Origin: Caprella mutica
Lineage: Eukaryota > Arthropoda > Malacostraca > Amphipoda > Caprellidae
DNA length: 64,000 nt
Direction: 5' to 3'
Assembly: GCA_947561585.1 (NCBI GenBank)
Contig: CANNZV010001875.1
Coordinates: 1-64,000, forward strand
In this document: piece by piece, positions 10,833 to 22,277 of the stretch
Layout of the letters: each line of letters begins with the position of its first letter
Numbering within the stretch: the stretch's first letter is position 1
Notes under the pieces: generated by a model
What the model was told of the DNA's origin: nothing
Seen by the model: only the letters and a program-made list of their open reading frames with translations
Database searches by the model: none
Position numbers and translations under genes: made by a program

Positions 10833-12155
10833 AGTAGGGGAGGATGGTCATGGGACACTGGGAACGATGGGACATGTTAAATAACTTTTTTATTTTTTAC
10901 GAAATCTTAGTGGTAAATTAGGCATACTTCAATGCATTCACTCGCATTGCATTCAGCGGTTGGGGTGCAGTCAGCCCTGTGTAAAAGCGAAAACGTGTTT
11001 TAGAGGTGGGAAAACTAAATTTTTCGTACTCTGTTTCGATGGTTATAAATCTTGTTATTTAACATATAAGCTTACGACATTTTTATATAATATTAAGTAA
11101 TATGTAAAATATGATCATTGAAAGGATTGCCTTTATACTTTTGTAATTGAGTCGCTATACCCATATGTTTTCAAAATGGCGTCATGGTGATCAATGGGAC
11201 AGAAAATTTGGTTAACTATGGGACAGTGCCCTATTGTCAACCAAACCGTCTAGTTATTCCATATAAATCAATAAATATCTAGTTTTGATACAATAACGTG
11301 AACTGTAGCTTCAGGGCTTCTTGTAGAAACAGAGCTTCCAGCTGAAGCTGTACTTTCGACCATGTGCAATGGCTTTAGCAATCTGAGGTCATCACAAAGT
11401 ACTGCATAGAAAACAAATTTCACTAATAAAAGAAAAAGACGCAGCATGATTGCAACTGATACACCAGAGAAAGAAAAGCTTTTTGCCGGTGCCACTAAGG
11501 ATAAGGCCTTCGAAATCACTCTTAAAGTATCCGCCGTAGATGGCCTGCGAACTCTTGTTCTTGGTCTGGTACAGAAATCTTAATTTAACTGATCCATTCA
11601 TCTGAAGAACTTAAATCTCTACCGAAAACGTTGGATATGAAGATTTATGCACTTGTAGAATTTGATGCGACTTCTAAAACGTATTCTGTTGGCCAAAAGC
11701 ATGAAAAAGATGAATGCGAAATATTGACGTAAGGCGAAGATTCAAGTGCAATGAGCTTAATTTTCCAAATGTTCCTGACATTGCTTCGGTGAAGCTAGAG
11801 GACATTAAACTGATATTATATGAACCAACTAAGTGTGGGTAAACATAAAGAGATAATTCGAACTTGAAATTTTATCATAACCTCAACTATAAACAAGTTT
11901 GATAAACTGTCCCATCGTTCACCAGGGTATGTCCCATTGTTTACCAGTGCTGTTATACAATGGGACAATTTTTTTTGTTTACGATTTAATTTTTTTCTAG
12001 TCAACAGAATATGTGATAGCATTCGAGTTAGTTTCATTTTATAAAGGAATATCTATATTACACATGGATTTTTTATTTTTCATACTTTGCCCATAGTAAA
12101 TGAAAATCTATATTTCTGTGTTTTTTGTCCCATTGATGACCATCCTTCCCTAACT
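10833..12155. mobile_element. Element with GGGGAGGATGGTCAT ends
   Basis: Left end AGTAGGGGAGGATGGTCATG; right end is the inverted counterpart ending CATCCTTCCCTAACT. Sub-terminal copies of ATGGGACA/TGTCCCAT occur at least eight times, facing inward from both sides. It carries a broken reading frame (11637-11842). Superfamily not assigned. Confidence 0.65.
11637..11842 (+). pseudogene. Broken transposon reading frame
   Basis: ATG at 11637 opens a 31-codon frame with a coherent start (MKIYALVEFDATSKTYSVGQ). It stops at TAA 11730-11732. Another frame then continues sensibly (FPNVPDIASVKLEDIKLILY) to a stop at 11840-11842. I read this as one frame broken by an indel and a stop. The ALVEF-x(n)-YSV opening resembles the first residues of some arthropod transposon-linked BEN-domain proteins, but the fragment is too short to be sure. 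Confidence 0.35.
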
Positions 12156-12284
12156 CCTCAAATGATGAAGGCATTCTAATTATTCCTTAGATTGAGGGTT
12201 TCCTAGCATGGCTGTTTGCAGTGACGGTCTCTAGTTGCCGAGCCTTTCACACTAGGCAACTGGTGACTCGTGTGAAAGGGGCCT

Positions 12285-12979
12285 AATTAGAGTTGATAGG
12301 TGAAATAAAATTTTGCCACTAGGTATAACAACTATATTTGCAGGATAAATTTAAGATCTAAAGAATTAGAATTGTGTAAGTTAGTATAAAAAGTTATAGA
12401 GTTGCGTGTATAGAGTTAATTAATAGTACATACTACGTGTATGAGTGCTATAGGGTTGCAGCAAGGCCATACATAGTGAAGATGCCTTGGTAGGAGCCTG
12501 TAATAACAAAATAGAGTGAATTTATACATTAATATGAATTTTACAAAAATTATATGCATAATATATCTCGAGAAAGTTGTTGACAATATTAAATTTAATG
12601 TTTCAAAGATCATTACGTATTACAGAATCTGATTATTACCTAAGTAACACTTAATAAAAGCAAATTATATTTGACCAAAATATCTAACCTCTAATATAAT
12701 AGGTTATTACTTATTAGTCAATGACACTTTACCTATATATAGTACGTGTATATGGATGGAAATGAAATTACCTCAATGGAAATGGACTCTTATTTATAGT
12801 GATTGAACATATTGTGATTCATATAAGACATACCTATATTACAATATTGAAGCATTTATTTGAAACCTTTATACGTTTGTTTATAATTAAGAATGATAAA
12901 AAAAGATAAAAACATTAGAAAAAATATTTACATCAGTAAAATAAGTGAACATCGTAACATATACTATATGGTACTTAAT
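12285..12979. other. AT-rich intergenic stretch, nothing seen
   Basis: No coherent reading frame, inverted repeat or promoter pair was recognised here. Confidence 0.5.
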
Positions 12980-14347
12980 TAGGGGATCCGGAAAATTAAT
13001 CGAAAGCAATTGACCGAAAACAATTTATCGAAAGCAATTGATCGAATGGAAAATTGATCGAAAGGAAGTTTGGTCGAAAGTAAAATTGAGCGAACAACAA
13101 TTGATCGAATGGAGAATTGATCGAACCACAATTGATCAAAAATGATCATTGATCGATTTAGCTACACTAACTGACGATGATAACTAAAACCATGGATTAC
13201 CAGAGAAAGTTACTCGCATTATATTACAGCTAGTAGATCTTGTTACCATGATTTATATATAATAATAACAATATATATGATATGTAATAATAATTTATAT
13301 ATAATATTTCTTCAATCAACTGTTTAGCTTTAACAGAGAATTATATGCTTTGAAATATATTATAATTTGGAGAGCTTAAGTTTTCTTAGTTCTAAAATCT
13401 AGATAGTTCTAGATACTTGTGAAATGAAAGTTAAATAATAAATTTAATAACGTCTATTTGGAACCAAAAGCCATATCATTGAGGTCAAAAGGGAATTAAA
13501 TACAAGGGACTGGAATAAGCAGTCATAAAGAGAAGTGGCTCCATGAACAAAGTCACTTAACACCGTCGGTCACAATGCTCATGGATGCAAAGAAGCTACT
13601 CCGTGAATGTAGTCATTTACCAAGGAACCGGATGAAAATGGGCACAAGCAACACTTGCTGCACTCACAGATGGAAGAGGAAAATGAAGCCTATCTAACAT
13701 AAAATCTAAGACCTAGTAGTTGAAGAGCATAACCCTAGCACTATCCTCTAAAACTGCAAGTATCGTTAGAAAAAATTGATAAATATGGTAAAAATGAAAA
13801 AAAAAGACAATACGTAATCCGAATTACAATATTTCGGGGCTCAATGAACGCCACCTTTTCTCATCCATTAATGACAGACAGCTTAAGGATAGAGCATCTG
13901 GGGTCTTCCAGATAGAAGAAGAGAATAAAGAGGTGATAGTAAATGAAGCCTACGAAGGTCAAAAACAAAAGTCATACCTATTAAATATTGTGGAAGTACA
14001 TTGTTGTTTAAAAATTGTATGGAAAGACAATGGAAATAATAGATAAGTACATATAGAATAACAAAGGAGAAGGATACATCAAGAATCAAATGATGTAAAA
14101 TTCTAGAATTGAAAATAATCTGCAACTTTTGTTTTGTTGTATATATGTATTTATATTTGCTTTGTGTTTAGTAGCTGATCTGTTCGATCAATTTTCCTTT
14201 CGATCAATTTTCCATTCGATCAATTTTCCTTTCGATAATTTTCCATTAGACCAATTTTCCATTCGATAATTTTCCATTAGACCAATTTTCCATTCGATCA
14301 ATTCTCCATTCGGTCAATTGCTTTTGATCAATTTTCCTAGACCCCTA
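12980..14347. mobile_element. Foldback element, copy 1 (ATTGATCGAA-type ends)
   Basis: Ends are TAGGGGATCCGGAAAATT and the inverse of TAGGGGTCTAGGAAAATT. Each end continues into about 150 bp of short tandem repeats of the form ATTGATCGAAWGGAAA, inward on the left and inverted on the right. The centre holds a ~460-bp module (13443-13902) also found elsewhere in the window. No transposase is visible. A second copy lies at 23131-24062 and shares both ends and the internal sequence, which supports mobility. Confidence 0.75.
13443..13902 (-). repeat. Dispersed ~500-bp module, copy D
   Basis: Matches, in reverse orientation, the modules at 48807-49306 and 63427-63925. Landmarks are AACGTCT..GGAACCAAA, CTCCATGAACAAAGTCACTT, AATGCTCATGGATGCA, GAGCATAACCCTAG and a final CTTAAGGATAGAGC. 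Here it lies inside a foldback element. Confidence 0.75.
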
Positions 14348-16271
14348 AATTAGATTCATATTTATTTGGAAAATGATCTGCTAAAATAAGTCATGCTGGG
14401 CCAGATATTGGTTCATATGACGTACCTATGTTAACTTCCACTTTCCGGAGACTGCACGGTTCCCCTATTTAAGTAGTTCGACGGTTAGGTATGATTTTGA
14501 ACAGGTTGAATATTAAGGATACTGAAAAATTGCACGTGAACACTTGTTTAATTTTTGGAATAAAATATGTACTCCAGCAATCTATATATGTAATAACCTA
14601 ATGGTTATTTCGTTCTTTCAGAAAAAAATCATCAATAATTTACAATAGTTTATATCAAGTTCTAATCTATTCAAGCTAAAGCTATTATTTATCAAACACT
14701 GTATGATCTCTGATCATAAAATGTTTGATCCAGGATACCCTGGTTTGATCATTGATCAGTACCTAGCTGATTAAATATGTATTGAATAATTCTTTCAATC
14801 GAGATTCAAGCCAATACGAAGATCATAAAAGAGAATTTTTTGGACAAGTAGACTGCTAATTCAGTGTAAATTATTTATTTAACTCTATGTGTAACAAACT
14901 ATAAAAATAATAATGTAGAAAGTACATATGAAAAAAATCACATAGGGTTTTATCAACAATCCTTGTATTTCTTCATAAAAAACAGCAAGGGGACAAGTAT
15001 TTCTGATATGAATGGGAATAGATTTCCGATAATTAAGTTCATTTAATTATTGAGTATTACGGATTTTATATTTTACGGATTTGAAGATATCAAATGTAAC
15101 GTTAACGTAAGTTATATATTGACTATTAAATTATATATTGACTATTAAGTTGTAACGTAAATGGCGTTGTGAATCAAAGTTCATCAAGTGATAAAAGTAT
15201 TACAGAAATTTAATCTAGACACATATTTCTATACGGAGAGATAAATAAGGAACATTGTACATATCTATCTAAATTCTAGTGTAACGAGTGCAGGAGACCT
15301 CTCTACAGCCGGTGTTTCTCAGCCGGTAGTAATGTAGTTTAATTTAATTCAGTTGCAAGTTATAGTTAGTGGATCTAAACGGTATTTATATACATACAAT
15401 ATTGTTTACCAGTCGTATTAATATTAATATATTACCAGTCGTAGTAATAGTTTAACTATTTATGAAGTGAAGAATACTAAGTGATTAACTTAAATATGTA
15501 CATGTAAGAAATGAGTACTTATTAACTATATTAATCTAGATATGGGTACAGGTATATAAATGATACTTTATCTATCAATTAATATATTATGTGATTATGA
15601 ATACAAAAATACATATTTAATACATCATACATTTGAGTACAAGATACATATTTAATACATCATACATGTGAATACAAAGATGCTGTCCTGAATAGAAAGT
15701 ATCCTAGAACGTATAAGAACTGAGGTTTAGAAAGTAGGTACTAAGGTTTTTATAGATAGTCATGAAGGATCTTACTATTAATTCTTTCCTCCTGAATTAC
15801 TATTAATGATCTCCTAACAATAGGAAACTAAAAAGAAATTTCTGAAGTACAATCATACTAATTTAATAAAAGATGTCCGCAATTTTAGATAATTTAGAAC
15901 ATATTTAGAACATAGACAAATTAAGAGAGTTATCTGATCAATATCATGAAGTGTAATCCTACATGTCCATGCAATGAATAGGAGCTACAAAGAAGATAGA
16001 AAGAAACTTTACGATTTGGGAATAGCATTTGTTTTATTTGAATTCATTGAAAGTCTATTATTAATAGTCCATTAATGAATCTAAGAAAGCTTAACATTGT
16101 ATATATCAATTAGAGCAGGAAAATCAGAAGCGATACAATAATTGAAATTGTGGTGCCTCCAGAAAAGGCAGTAAAATTAGTATTGTTCGATTGGCAACAT
16201 TAAATTTGGGAAAATTTAGCAACTTATGATATTAATTAAGCAGATAACATACATACACAGCTAGCATACAT
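14348..16271. other. AT-rich intergenic DNA
   Basis: No gene recognised. It holds a small GATCA-rich palindromic patch near 14700-14760 and the short tandem repeat at 15602-15680. Confidence 0.5.
15602..15680. repeat. Two copies of a ~35-bp tandem repeat
   Basis: ATACATATTTAATACATC and a following ATACAT-GTGAATACAA segment are repeated twice with two mismatches. Confidence 0.7.
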
Positions 16272-17098
16272 AAATTGCTCGAAAGACAATTGCTCGAAAA
16301 CAATTGCTCAAAAAACAATTACTCGAATGAACAATTACTCGAAAGAACAATTGCTCGAATTATCAAATTGCTCGAATGTACAAAATTGCTCGGATTATAA
16401 AATTGCACAGTTTTCGATTTTATAAAAGTCAGTTATTCATGAAGTGGAGCTGCACCTAACAATCCTTGTTTCTTTTTAGTAATTGATCATTAATCATTCT
16501 ATAAATGATTTTAATTATTACTCATTCTGTATAATCTTTTTTTAGACCGTCTGTGTCATCTCGTATGTAACATGTGAATTGGAATCATGTGGTGAATCAG
16601 TACTATTCATGTTTTTTTTATCATAAAACCCGAAAAAATTTGTAGATTAATTTATTACTAGCCTACATGTATGTGACACCTCAATAGGTGAAATAACTCA
16701 AAGTTATGGCAGAGTTTTAATTTATCTAAAAAAATTTCGGGTTTTATGATAAAAAAAACATGAATAGTACTGATTCACCACATGATTCCAACTCACATGT
16801 TACATACGAGATGACACAAACGGTCTAAAAAAAGATTATGCAGAATGAGTAATAATTAAAATCATTTATAGAATGATTAATGATCAATTACTAAAAAGAA
16901 ACAAGGATTGTTAGTTCCAGCTCCACTTCATGAATAACTGACTTTTATAAAATCGAAAACTGTGCAATTTTATAATTCGAGCAATTTTGTTCATTCAAGC
17001 AATTTGATAATTCGAGCAATTGTTTTTCGAGCAATTGTCTTTCGAGCAATTGTTCTTTCGAGTAATTGTTCATTCGAGCAATTGTTTTCGAGCACTTT
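16272..17098. mobile_element. 827-bp foldback element, arms ~375 bp
   Basis: The left arm (16272-16650) and right arm (16722-17098) are inverted copies. In the part I compared by eye (about 220 bp of each arm) there are only about six differences. The outer ~130 bp of each arm is a short tandem repeat of CAATTGCTCGAAAGA/AATGA type. The unit resembles the ATTGATCGAA unit of the elements at 12980 and 23131 but with GCTCG instead of GATCG. No coding frame. High arm identity implies recent insertion or correction between arms. Confidence 0.85.
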
Positions 17099-17385
17099 AC
17101 CGGCTACCACATAAATTCATTCAAATGAATGATGTAGAATATCAAATAATTAACGATTAACAGTCAATAAAAGCTATTATTCGAAAATAAGTATTTATTC
17201 TCATTATAATAGTATATAATATATGTAAACTGGACTATCTCTAAACAGAAAATTTTAACCTAACTATAATAATTAGCCAAATGTATTAACAAAACCTTCT
17301 GAAAGGAAGAAAAGAATCGTGCAATAAATGTTCACTAAATTTAAGTCTAAGAGGGCTTAATCAAAATAAATAAGGATTAAAGTTT
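17099..17385. other. 3' flank of channel paralog 1
   Basis: Downstream of the TAG stop (17388-17386). A minus-strand AATAAA lies near 17198-17193, a plausible polyadenylation signal about 190 bp after the stop. Confidence 0.45.
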
Positions 17386-20300
17386 CTAAATTACTATTTT
17401 CTTTAAGAATGAAAGCATTGAAGTTCCAATTGTCACTCCAACAAAACTTCCTGCATCACTAACTACATTTGGGATTGGGTATCTATCTTCACCCTTGAGA
17501 AGAAGAGATTTGCGTGCATTTTCTTCTGCAAAAGGCATCATGGTGACATCTAAAGTAGCAGATCCAGTTATCCTAGTATTAGTGGTGAGAGAAGAGCCAT
17601 GATGGATAAACTTGTATTTTCCGCAGGCTCTCTGGCTCCTATCGAAATGTAACTGAATTTCCTCATTGGAGGAAACTTTTGAATCAGTTCTCATAATCAC
17701 TCCAGACTCCACATCGAACGTTGGTAAATTGGACATTAGTTTTGGAAATTTGATGTATTGAGTGCTATTACAAATTGGATATGTGTCCAACCAGCTCATG
17801 TAAGGTAGTCTACATTTATGAACATCCACTATTAATTTTGCATAGCATTGAATGACGCATTGATCATAATCAATAGGCAATTTACTTTGAGACACTTCAA
17901 ACATTGAAGTAGTCACTTTAGCTGTAGATTCATGAATTCCAGAAAGAATAATCATTTCATTGGGATTCATCATGCCTCCATTTGAGTGAAATGTCACATA
18001 AAGGTTAGGTTTGATAGTGGAAGTATTTTTCTGGAAAGTTTTCAGGTTTAGAGTGAAATGAGCTCTCGAAAAGAAATCAGATTGTTTCATAGAAATAGAA
18101 TAACAACGATTCATGAATGTTGTGGTCGGAATGAAGAAATCAGTACACTCTCCTCTGCCACAATCAAGATTAAAAGTTTCTCCATTCATTATCCTCGAAA
18201 GAGATGTGTCGGAAATGATGTCAGTAAGATTCCATGCTGTGAGAGCCCAAATTTCATCAAGTGGTTTCTTCCAATCTCCCTTCAACTCGCTCAAGACATT
18301 CTCTATGAATTTGCGTTTCTCCGAAATTGTACAGTTATCAGGGAGTGTAAGATTAAGGCCTTCGATGTAATTGGGTAATTTTTCTAAATTTAAAGGGGGC
18401 CATACACAAAATGTAGTTGTTGGCACGTATTGAGGGTCCAAATCAACATAGCTTTCAATAACCTCAGTGCGGTGGCCTACAAAATATACATTTATTTGCC
18501 AACATATCAGAGACACAGGGATTAATGTTTTGAATAGTTTTCCCACTGTTCTATATTTCCTTCGAATTGAGTGAAACGCAAGCTTAAGCTCCAAATAGTT
18601 GAATATATTAAATAGTGATAACCCTAAATACAAGCCAATTGCACCGCAAAGTTGGGTAGCCATATCATACAATGACACTCGTTGGTAATTTGGTTCAATT
18701 TCTATATGCTTTATAACAACCTCTAGATGGGAGAAATTTTCGGACTTATTGCAAATTTTAACAACTTCAGAAAATAGAGCTTCATCTTGGAGACTTTCAA
18801 GAACTCCCGAAGGAAGAATTACTTGCTTAAACGGGAACCATTCCAAAGTTTCATTACAAAGTTTTAGGTCGTAAACATGAATATAAGGAGATACAAAAGG
18901 AGATTGAAACAGGAGTGACTTCAAAAAGAATTGAACAGCACAAGATATAGCTAAGCTTTCTATTGGTTTGCATCCAAGTCCTCGGGATGCAACACGCCTC
19001 ATAATACCATCACTCAAATCATCTGGAGAACGCAATGCTAATTCATCAAAACGAACCTTCCCAGTTGTAATATATGCTGATTTACTAATAACTTGTGTAT
19101 TATAACTCAAAATTATCAAAAGAAAATGGATGATTATCACTGCAATTGCTACCATACCGGCTCCTAATATAACTAGATTTCTATACTTTCTGAATTTGAT
19201 TGAAATTTTATTTCCGGACCATTGCTCTACTGTTTTCCACAATGAAATGAATATTTGGAACAAAGAAATTCCCAGATACAAACTAAGAATTCCACCTAAA
19301 TCAGATAAAAATTGAGATAAGCTATAGACTTCAAGTTCCCTCCTGACAGCAACATACGTAGTGGAAAGAGTCATGTTGATTTGGTTCACTGTACCATGGT
19401 TTTTAACTTGATGCTCATATTCATATCGTCTACAGGGCGCCAAGCACTTTTCTTTACAAAACTTAGATGCTATTGTATCTATGGAATTTATTGTTTCATC
19501 TGCTATACACACAGAATCCAGATTCACATCATTGAGACTGTAAATGAATGGTTCGCAATTATGAATTTGAAGTGTGTTTTTCCTGAGACATTCCTGAAAG
19601 CAGTTACTAAGGAAGTTACTTTCTTCCGAATCATCACATTTATCTCGGATTAATTCATATTTCTTTTTCTTTACAGCATTTTCATTTCCATCAGTAGACA
19701 ATTTTGACAAAGAATGTTTTCCGTCCATGAAATTCTGGACATCTTCAGATGGTAGACTTTCAATACTATCCATGATTCTTATGTGCTGCAGCTGATGGGT
19801 CTCATGATAAAAAACATAAAACTTTTCAATTAGTTTGTTACGGGAATTTATGAACTCTTCCAATCCACAACTTGATTGACATTCGGATTCGATAGCTTCA
19901 CAGACGTTAATTGAATTTATTTCTGATGTATTTTGATAAACACACTTCAAAACATTAGGAAATGGATTAAGTGAAATCAGTAACTGAGTTTCATTTATAT
20001 TTGGAAAATAAGAGAAACATGGACCGATGTACGTGAAAGTTCTCTTCCATCTCTTTATGTTGATATCATCAAATATGCCTCCTTTACCGAAAAGATTGTT
20101 CTGGACCTTACTGACAAAATCCTTCAAATCCCAACCTGCATTTTCCCAAATGGTGTGCGCTGAAATGTTTCCATTTATTCCTCTTAAGGCCAAATAATTC
20201 TCCTTAACGGATATCATGTTTCCACTGATATCGAGGCCGAACTGTTTCAGCTTAAGTGGGTGGAAGGGAGGCCACGGGCAAACGGTCACAATCGGTAACT

Positions 20301-20487
20301 CTTTGTAAGAATTTTCTTGTCTGTAGGTCGAGAAGACAGTTTCACTCTTGAAATACGTGTAAATCTGCGCCGAAATTTGCAGAATACAAGCTAATGATAC
20401 CGTGAATGTCACAATTTGAGGCAGAAAGTTTTTGAATTTCTTTCTGCATAGTTGGTAAAATCGTTTCAGTTTGCATGAAAACATCAT
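17386..20487 (-). CDS. Three-unit DEG/ENaC (pickpocket-like) channel, paralog 1
   Basis: Single-exon gene of 1033 codons from the ATG at 20487 (MMFSC, matching paralog 2; a GTG six bases upstream is not the start). DEG/ENaC proteins are amiloride-sensitive cation channels with TM1, a large cysteine-rich ectodomain and TM2 bearing a GxS filter; three subunits form a channel. Here the pattern occurs three times. Unit 1: TM1 ~23-46, ELPIVTVCPWPP after it, a GPCFSYF motif, Cys-rich ectodomain, TM2 ~392-416 with LSDLGGILSLYLGIS (GIS 406-408). Unit 2: TM1 ~436-462, short ectodomain (~145 residues), TM2 ~608-632 with GAIGLYLGLS (GLS 622-624). Unit 3: TM1 ~650-670, VPTTTFCVWPP, ectodomain ~335 residues, TM2 ~1007-1028 with VGVTIGTS (GTS 1021-1023). 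Linkers of ~20 residues would be cytosolic. The HG gating motif before TM1 is not seen and there is almost no C-terminal tail. Frame intact. Confidence 0.93.
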   Translation of the reverse strand: MMFSCKLKRFYQLCRKKFKNFLPQIVTFTVSLACILQISAQIYTYFKSETVFSTYRQENSYKELPIVTVCPWPPFHPLKLKQFGLDISGNMISVKENYLALRGINGNISAHTIWENAGWDLKDFVSKVQNNLFGKGGIFDDINIKRWKRTFTYIGPCFSYFPNINETQLLISLNPFPNVLKCVYQNTSEINSINVCEAIESECQSSCGLEEFINSRNKLIEKFYVFYHETHQLQHIRIMDSIESLPSEDVQNFMDGKHSLSKLSTDGNENAVKKKKYELIRDKCDDSEESNFLSNCFQECLRKNTLQIHNCEPFIYSLNDVNLDSVCIADETINSIDTIASKFCKEKCLAPCRRYEYEHQVKNHGTVNQINMTLSTTYVAVRRELEVYSLSQFLSDLGGILSLYLGISLFQIFISLWKTVEQWSGNKISIKFRKYRNLVILGAGMVAIAVIIIHFLLIILSYNTQVISKSAYITTGKVRFDELALRSPDDLSDGIMRRVASRGLGCKPIESLAISCAVQFFLKSLLFQSPFVSPYIHVYDLKLCNETLEWFPFKQVILPSGVLESLQDEALFSEVVKICNKSENFSHLEVVIKHIEIEPNYQRVSLYDMATQLCGAIGLYLGLSLFNIFNYLELKLAFHSIRRKYRTVGKLFKTLIPVSLICWQINVYFVGHRTEVIESYVDLDPQYVPTTTFCVWPPLNLEKLPNYIEGLNLTLPDNCTISEKRKFIENVLSELKGDWKKPLDEIWALTAWNLTDIISDTSLSRIMNGETFNLDCGRGECTDFFIPTTTFMNRCYSISMKQSDFFSRAHFTLNLKTFQKNTSTIKPNLYVTFHSNGGMMNPNEMIILSGIHESTAKVTTSMFEVSQSKLPIDYDQCVIQCYAKLIVDVHKCRLPYMSWLDTYPICNSTQYIKFPKLMSNLPTFDVESGVIMRTDSKVSSNEEIQLHFDRSQRACGKYKFIHHGSSLTTNTRITGSATLDVTMMPFAEENARKSLLLKGEDRYPIPNVVSDAGSFVGVTIGTSMLSFLKKIVI

Positions 20488-20507
20488 CTTCACATCAGAA
20501 AAGAGAT

Positions 20508-20570
20508 GGTCTTATATGAGAGACAGCCAGATGCGATCTGACTAGAAATTCTTGTTGCTACCTTTATAAA
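20508..20570 (-). promoter_or_regulatory. Core promoter of channel paralog 1: TATA, Inr, DPE
   Basis: On the minus strand TTTATAAAGG starts at 20570, an initiator TCAGA places +1 at 20539 (TATAAA at about -29), and AGACC at 20512-20508 sits exactly at +28 to +32, matching the arthropod DPE consensus RGWYV. The predicted 5' UTR is about 52 nt. The same three elements at the same spacing precede paralog 2. Confidence 0.7.
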
Positions 20571-21297
20571 TACTACCTGTGAATATTATATGTATTGATC
20601 ACTTCAGAAAATTATGAAGCCATTGTCCTTGTTACACTATATTTTTAACGAGCATAACTAATAAACTATATATTTGAAGGTGACAGTTCTAAGTGATACA
20701 TTAACGACGAGTGAAGTGTTTAATATATTAAGTAATACTGCCCATGGTAACACTAGTTTGGCATGTCTATGCAATTGTATGTTATTATTAATTCCTACCT
20801 TGACCACATTACCGAATGCAAAGGTATTCATTCATACACTGACAAAAATAAGCAGTTTATCATTATTTACCAAAAGAACAAATGGGAAGAAAGTTATTGA
20901 TTTCATACAATAAAGAACTAAACAATCGAGTAATTACAGCACTTAAGAAGAAGTACCTTGCGCAATAATAAAGTTATTGTTACCTACTGTTTACTGCCTT
21001 GACGTCACAATTATGACATCAGAACGCAACATTATGTAAGACTGACAATCGTTTATCAATCATTCTCAATTCAATGGCTGAGTTAAGATGTAAGAATTCT
21101 ATTTTATCCATGGTATTAGATAAGTTTAAGTTTGATAGATTTTGAAATGTCTATAGTACTAACATAGAGAGTTCCTTTTAACTCATTTCATTAATTTTTT
21201 TACTAATAATATAATAGTTTAATGAATCAATTCCAGGATAGCTTAGTTTTTCTTTTATGGAAAAATGATACTGTTAGCAAAGTGTATTACAAGCATA
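20571..21297. other. Upstream region of channel paralog 1
   Basis: No gene supported. A 79-codon plus-strand frame (20674-20913) has no recognisable features and is probably chance. Confidence 0.45.
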
Positions 21298-22277
21298 CCC
21301 GCTCTTATTAAAACTTTCTTGTGACGATCGAATAAGTGTGGGACATGTCACGCTTTTATTTCTCCTGAACAGAAAATATTTTAGGAGAAACTTTGGTAAT
21401 TCGGTTGATCGTCTTCAGTTAGGGCTGATTCACACCACACCGGTTTGCGTGGTACATTCACATGTTCAGTCTGGTTACGGTATACGCTCTCGTTTTCGTC
21501 CCTTCCAAATCATCTGATTTTTCAGTGATTCTCTTGATGAAGTTATGAACAGGATAAGAGAAAACAAAATAGAATAGATTCTGAGTTCCTCCTATGTTAA
21601 AAGATAGGAAATGTGAAGGATATCTACTCGTTTCTATTAGATGACGAAACTAAATTTTTCAAATTATTTTCGATTGAATATTGGAACTTTTGAAAGAATC
21701 TGTCTAAAATTGAAGATGATTTGAGAAAAGAATACATGCCAGACTGAAAAAAATCACTCCTAGAGAAAAACTATCTGTATATCTAAGCCTCTAGGAGTCT
21801 AGAGTCTAATGTAAGAAGTAATATGTCTGTTTAATATTCAAGAAAAAGCACGCAAATTATAAAACTGGGCCGTTGCTAATTCACACTGTCAGTGATGGTC
21901 AGCTCACGATCCGATCACATGCTCATGTCAAAATATCTTTTGGTTGGATTGTGATTGGATTGCCACAATCAAGCTCTTATGCATTACACAATATTGGACC
22001 GGACAGTGACTGGAGCATGACCGGAGCTATATGGTGTGAATCAGCTCTTCAGCTGCTTATGCCATAACTTATACAGGTGGAAAAAAATAAAAAATAAGCT
22101 TGTGGTACCTTATACTCTATATCATTTACAATAACGAAAATAGCTTACCTGAAAACTACAAACCAAGTTACCAAAGCTACTCCTAAAATAATTTATGTAG
22201 AAAGAGATATATGTTAAGGCGAGAAATGTCCCACACTTATTCAATTGTCATAAGTGTGTGTAGTAATAAGAGCGAGG
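21298..22277. mobile_element. MITE with CTCTTATT...GTGGGACAT ends
   Basis: The left end (CCCGCTCTTATT, then AATAAGTGTGGGACAT) is mirrored on the right (ATGTCCCACACTTATT, then AATAAGAGCGAGG). A second element is nested inside. Confidence 0.65.
21421..22048. mobile_element. Nested MITE, AGRGCTGATTCACACC ends
   Basis: Terminal inverted repeats of 16 bp with one mismatch: AGGGCTGATTCACACC on the left, GGTGTGAATCAGCTCT on the right. The flanks TCAGTT and TCAGCT may be a diverged target duplication. No transposase. Confidence 0.65.

Larger units (their letters stand above)
8114..12284. mobile_element. Outer element of a nested transposon cluster
   Basis: The left end reads AGGCCCCTTTCACACGAGTC and the right end is its complement (GACTCGTGTGAAAGGGGCCT). 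Beyond the ends, sub-terminal copies of TAGTTACC / GGCAACTGGTGAC are also inverted. Flanks are AT-rich (TTTA left, AATT right), giving no clean target duplication; the terminal motif recalls Harbinger-type MITEs but this is not firm. Most of its 4.2 kb is made of younger elements inserted into it. Confidence 0.65.

Noticed and set aside
18058..19653. Plus-strand frames of 61-106 codons opposite channel paralog 1
   Set aside because: Antisense shadows of a long conserved coding region.
20488..20493. A start for channel paralog 1 at 20493 (GTG)
   Set aside because: GTG is not an expected eukaryotic start; the ATG at 20487 matches the start of paralog 2 exactly (MMFSC).
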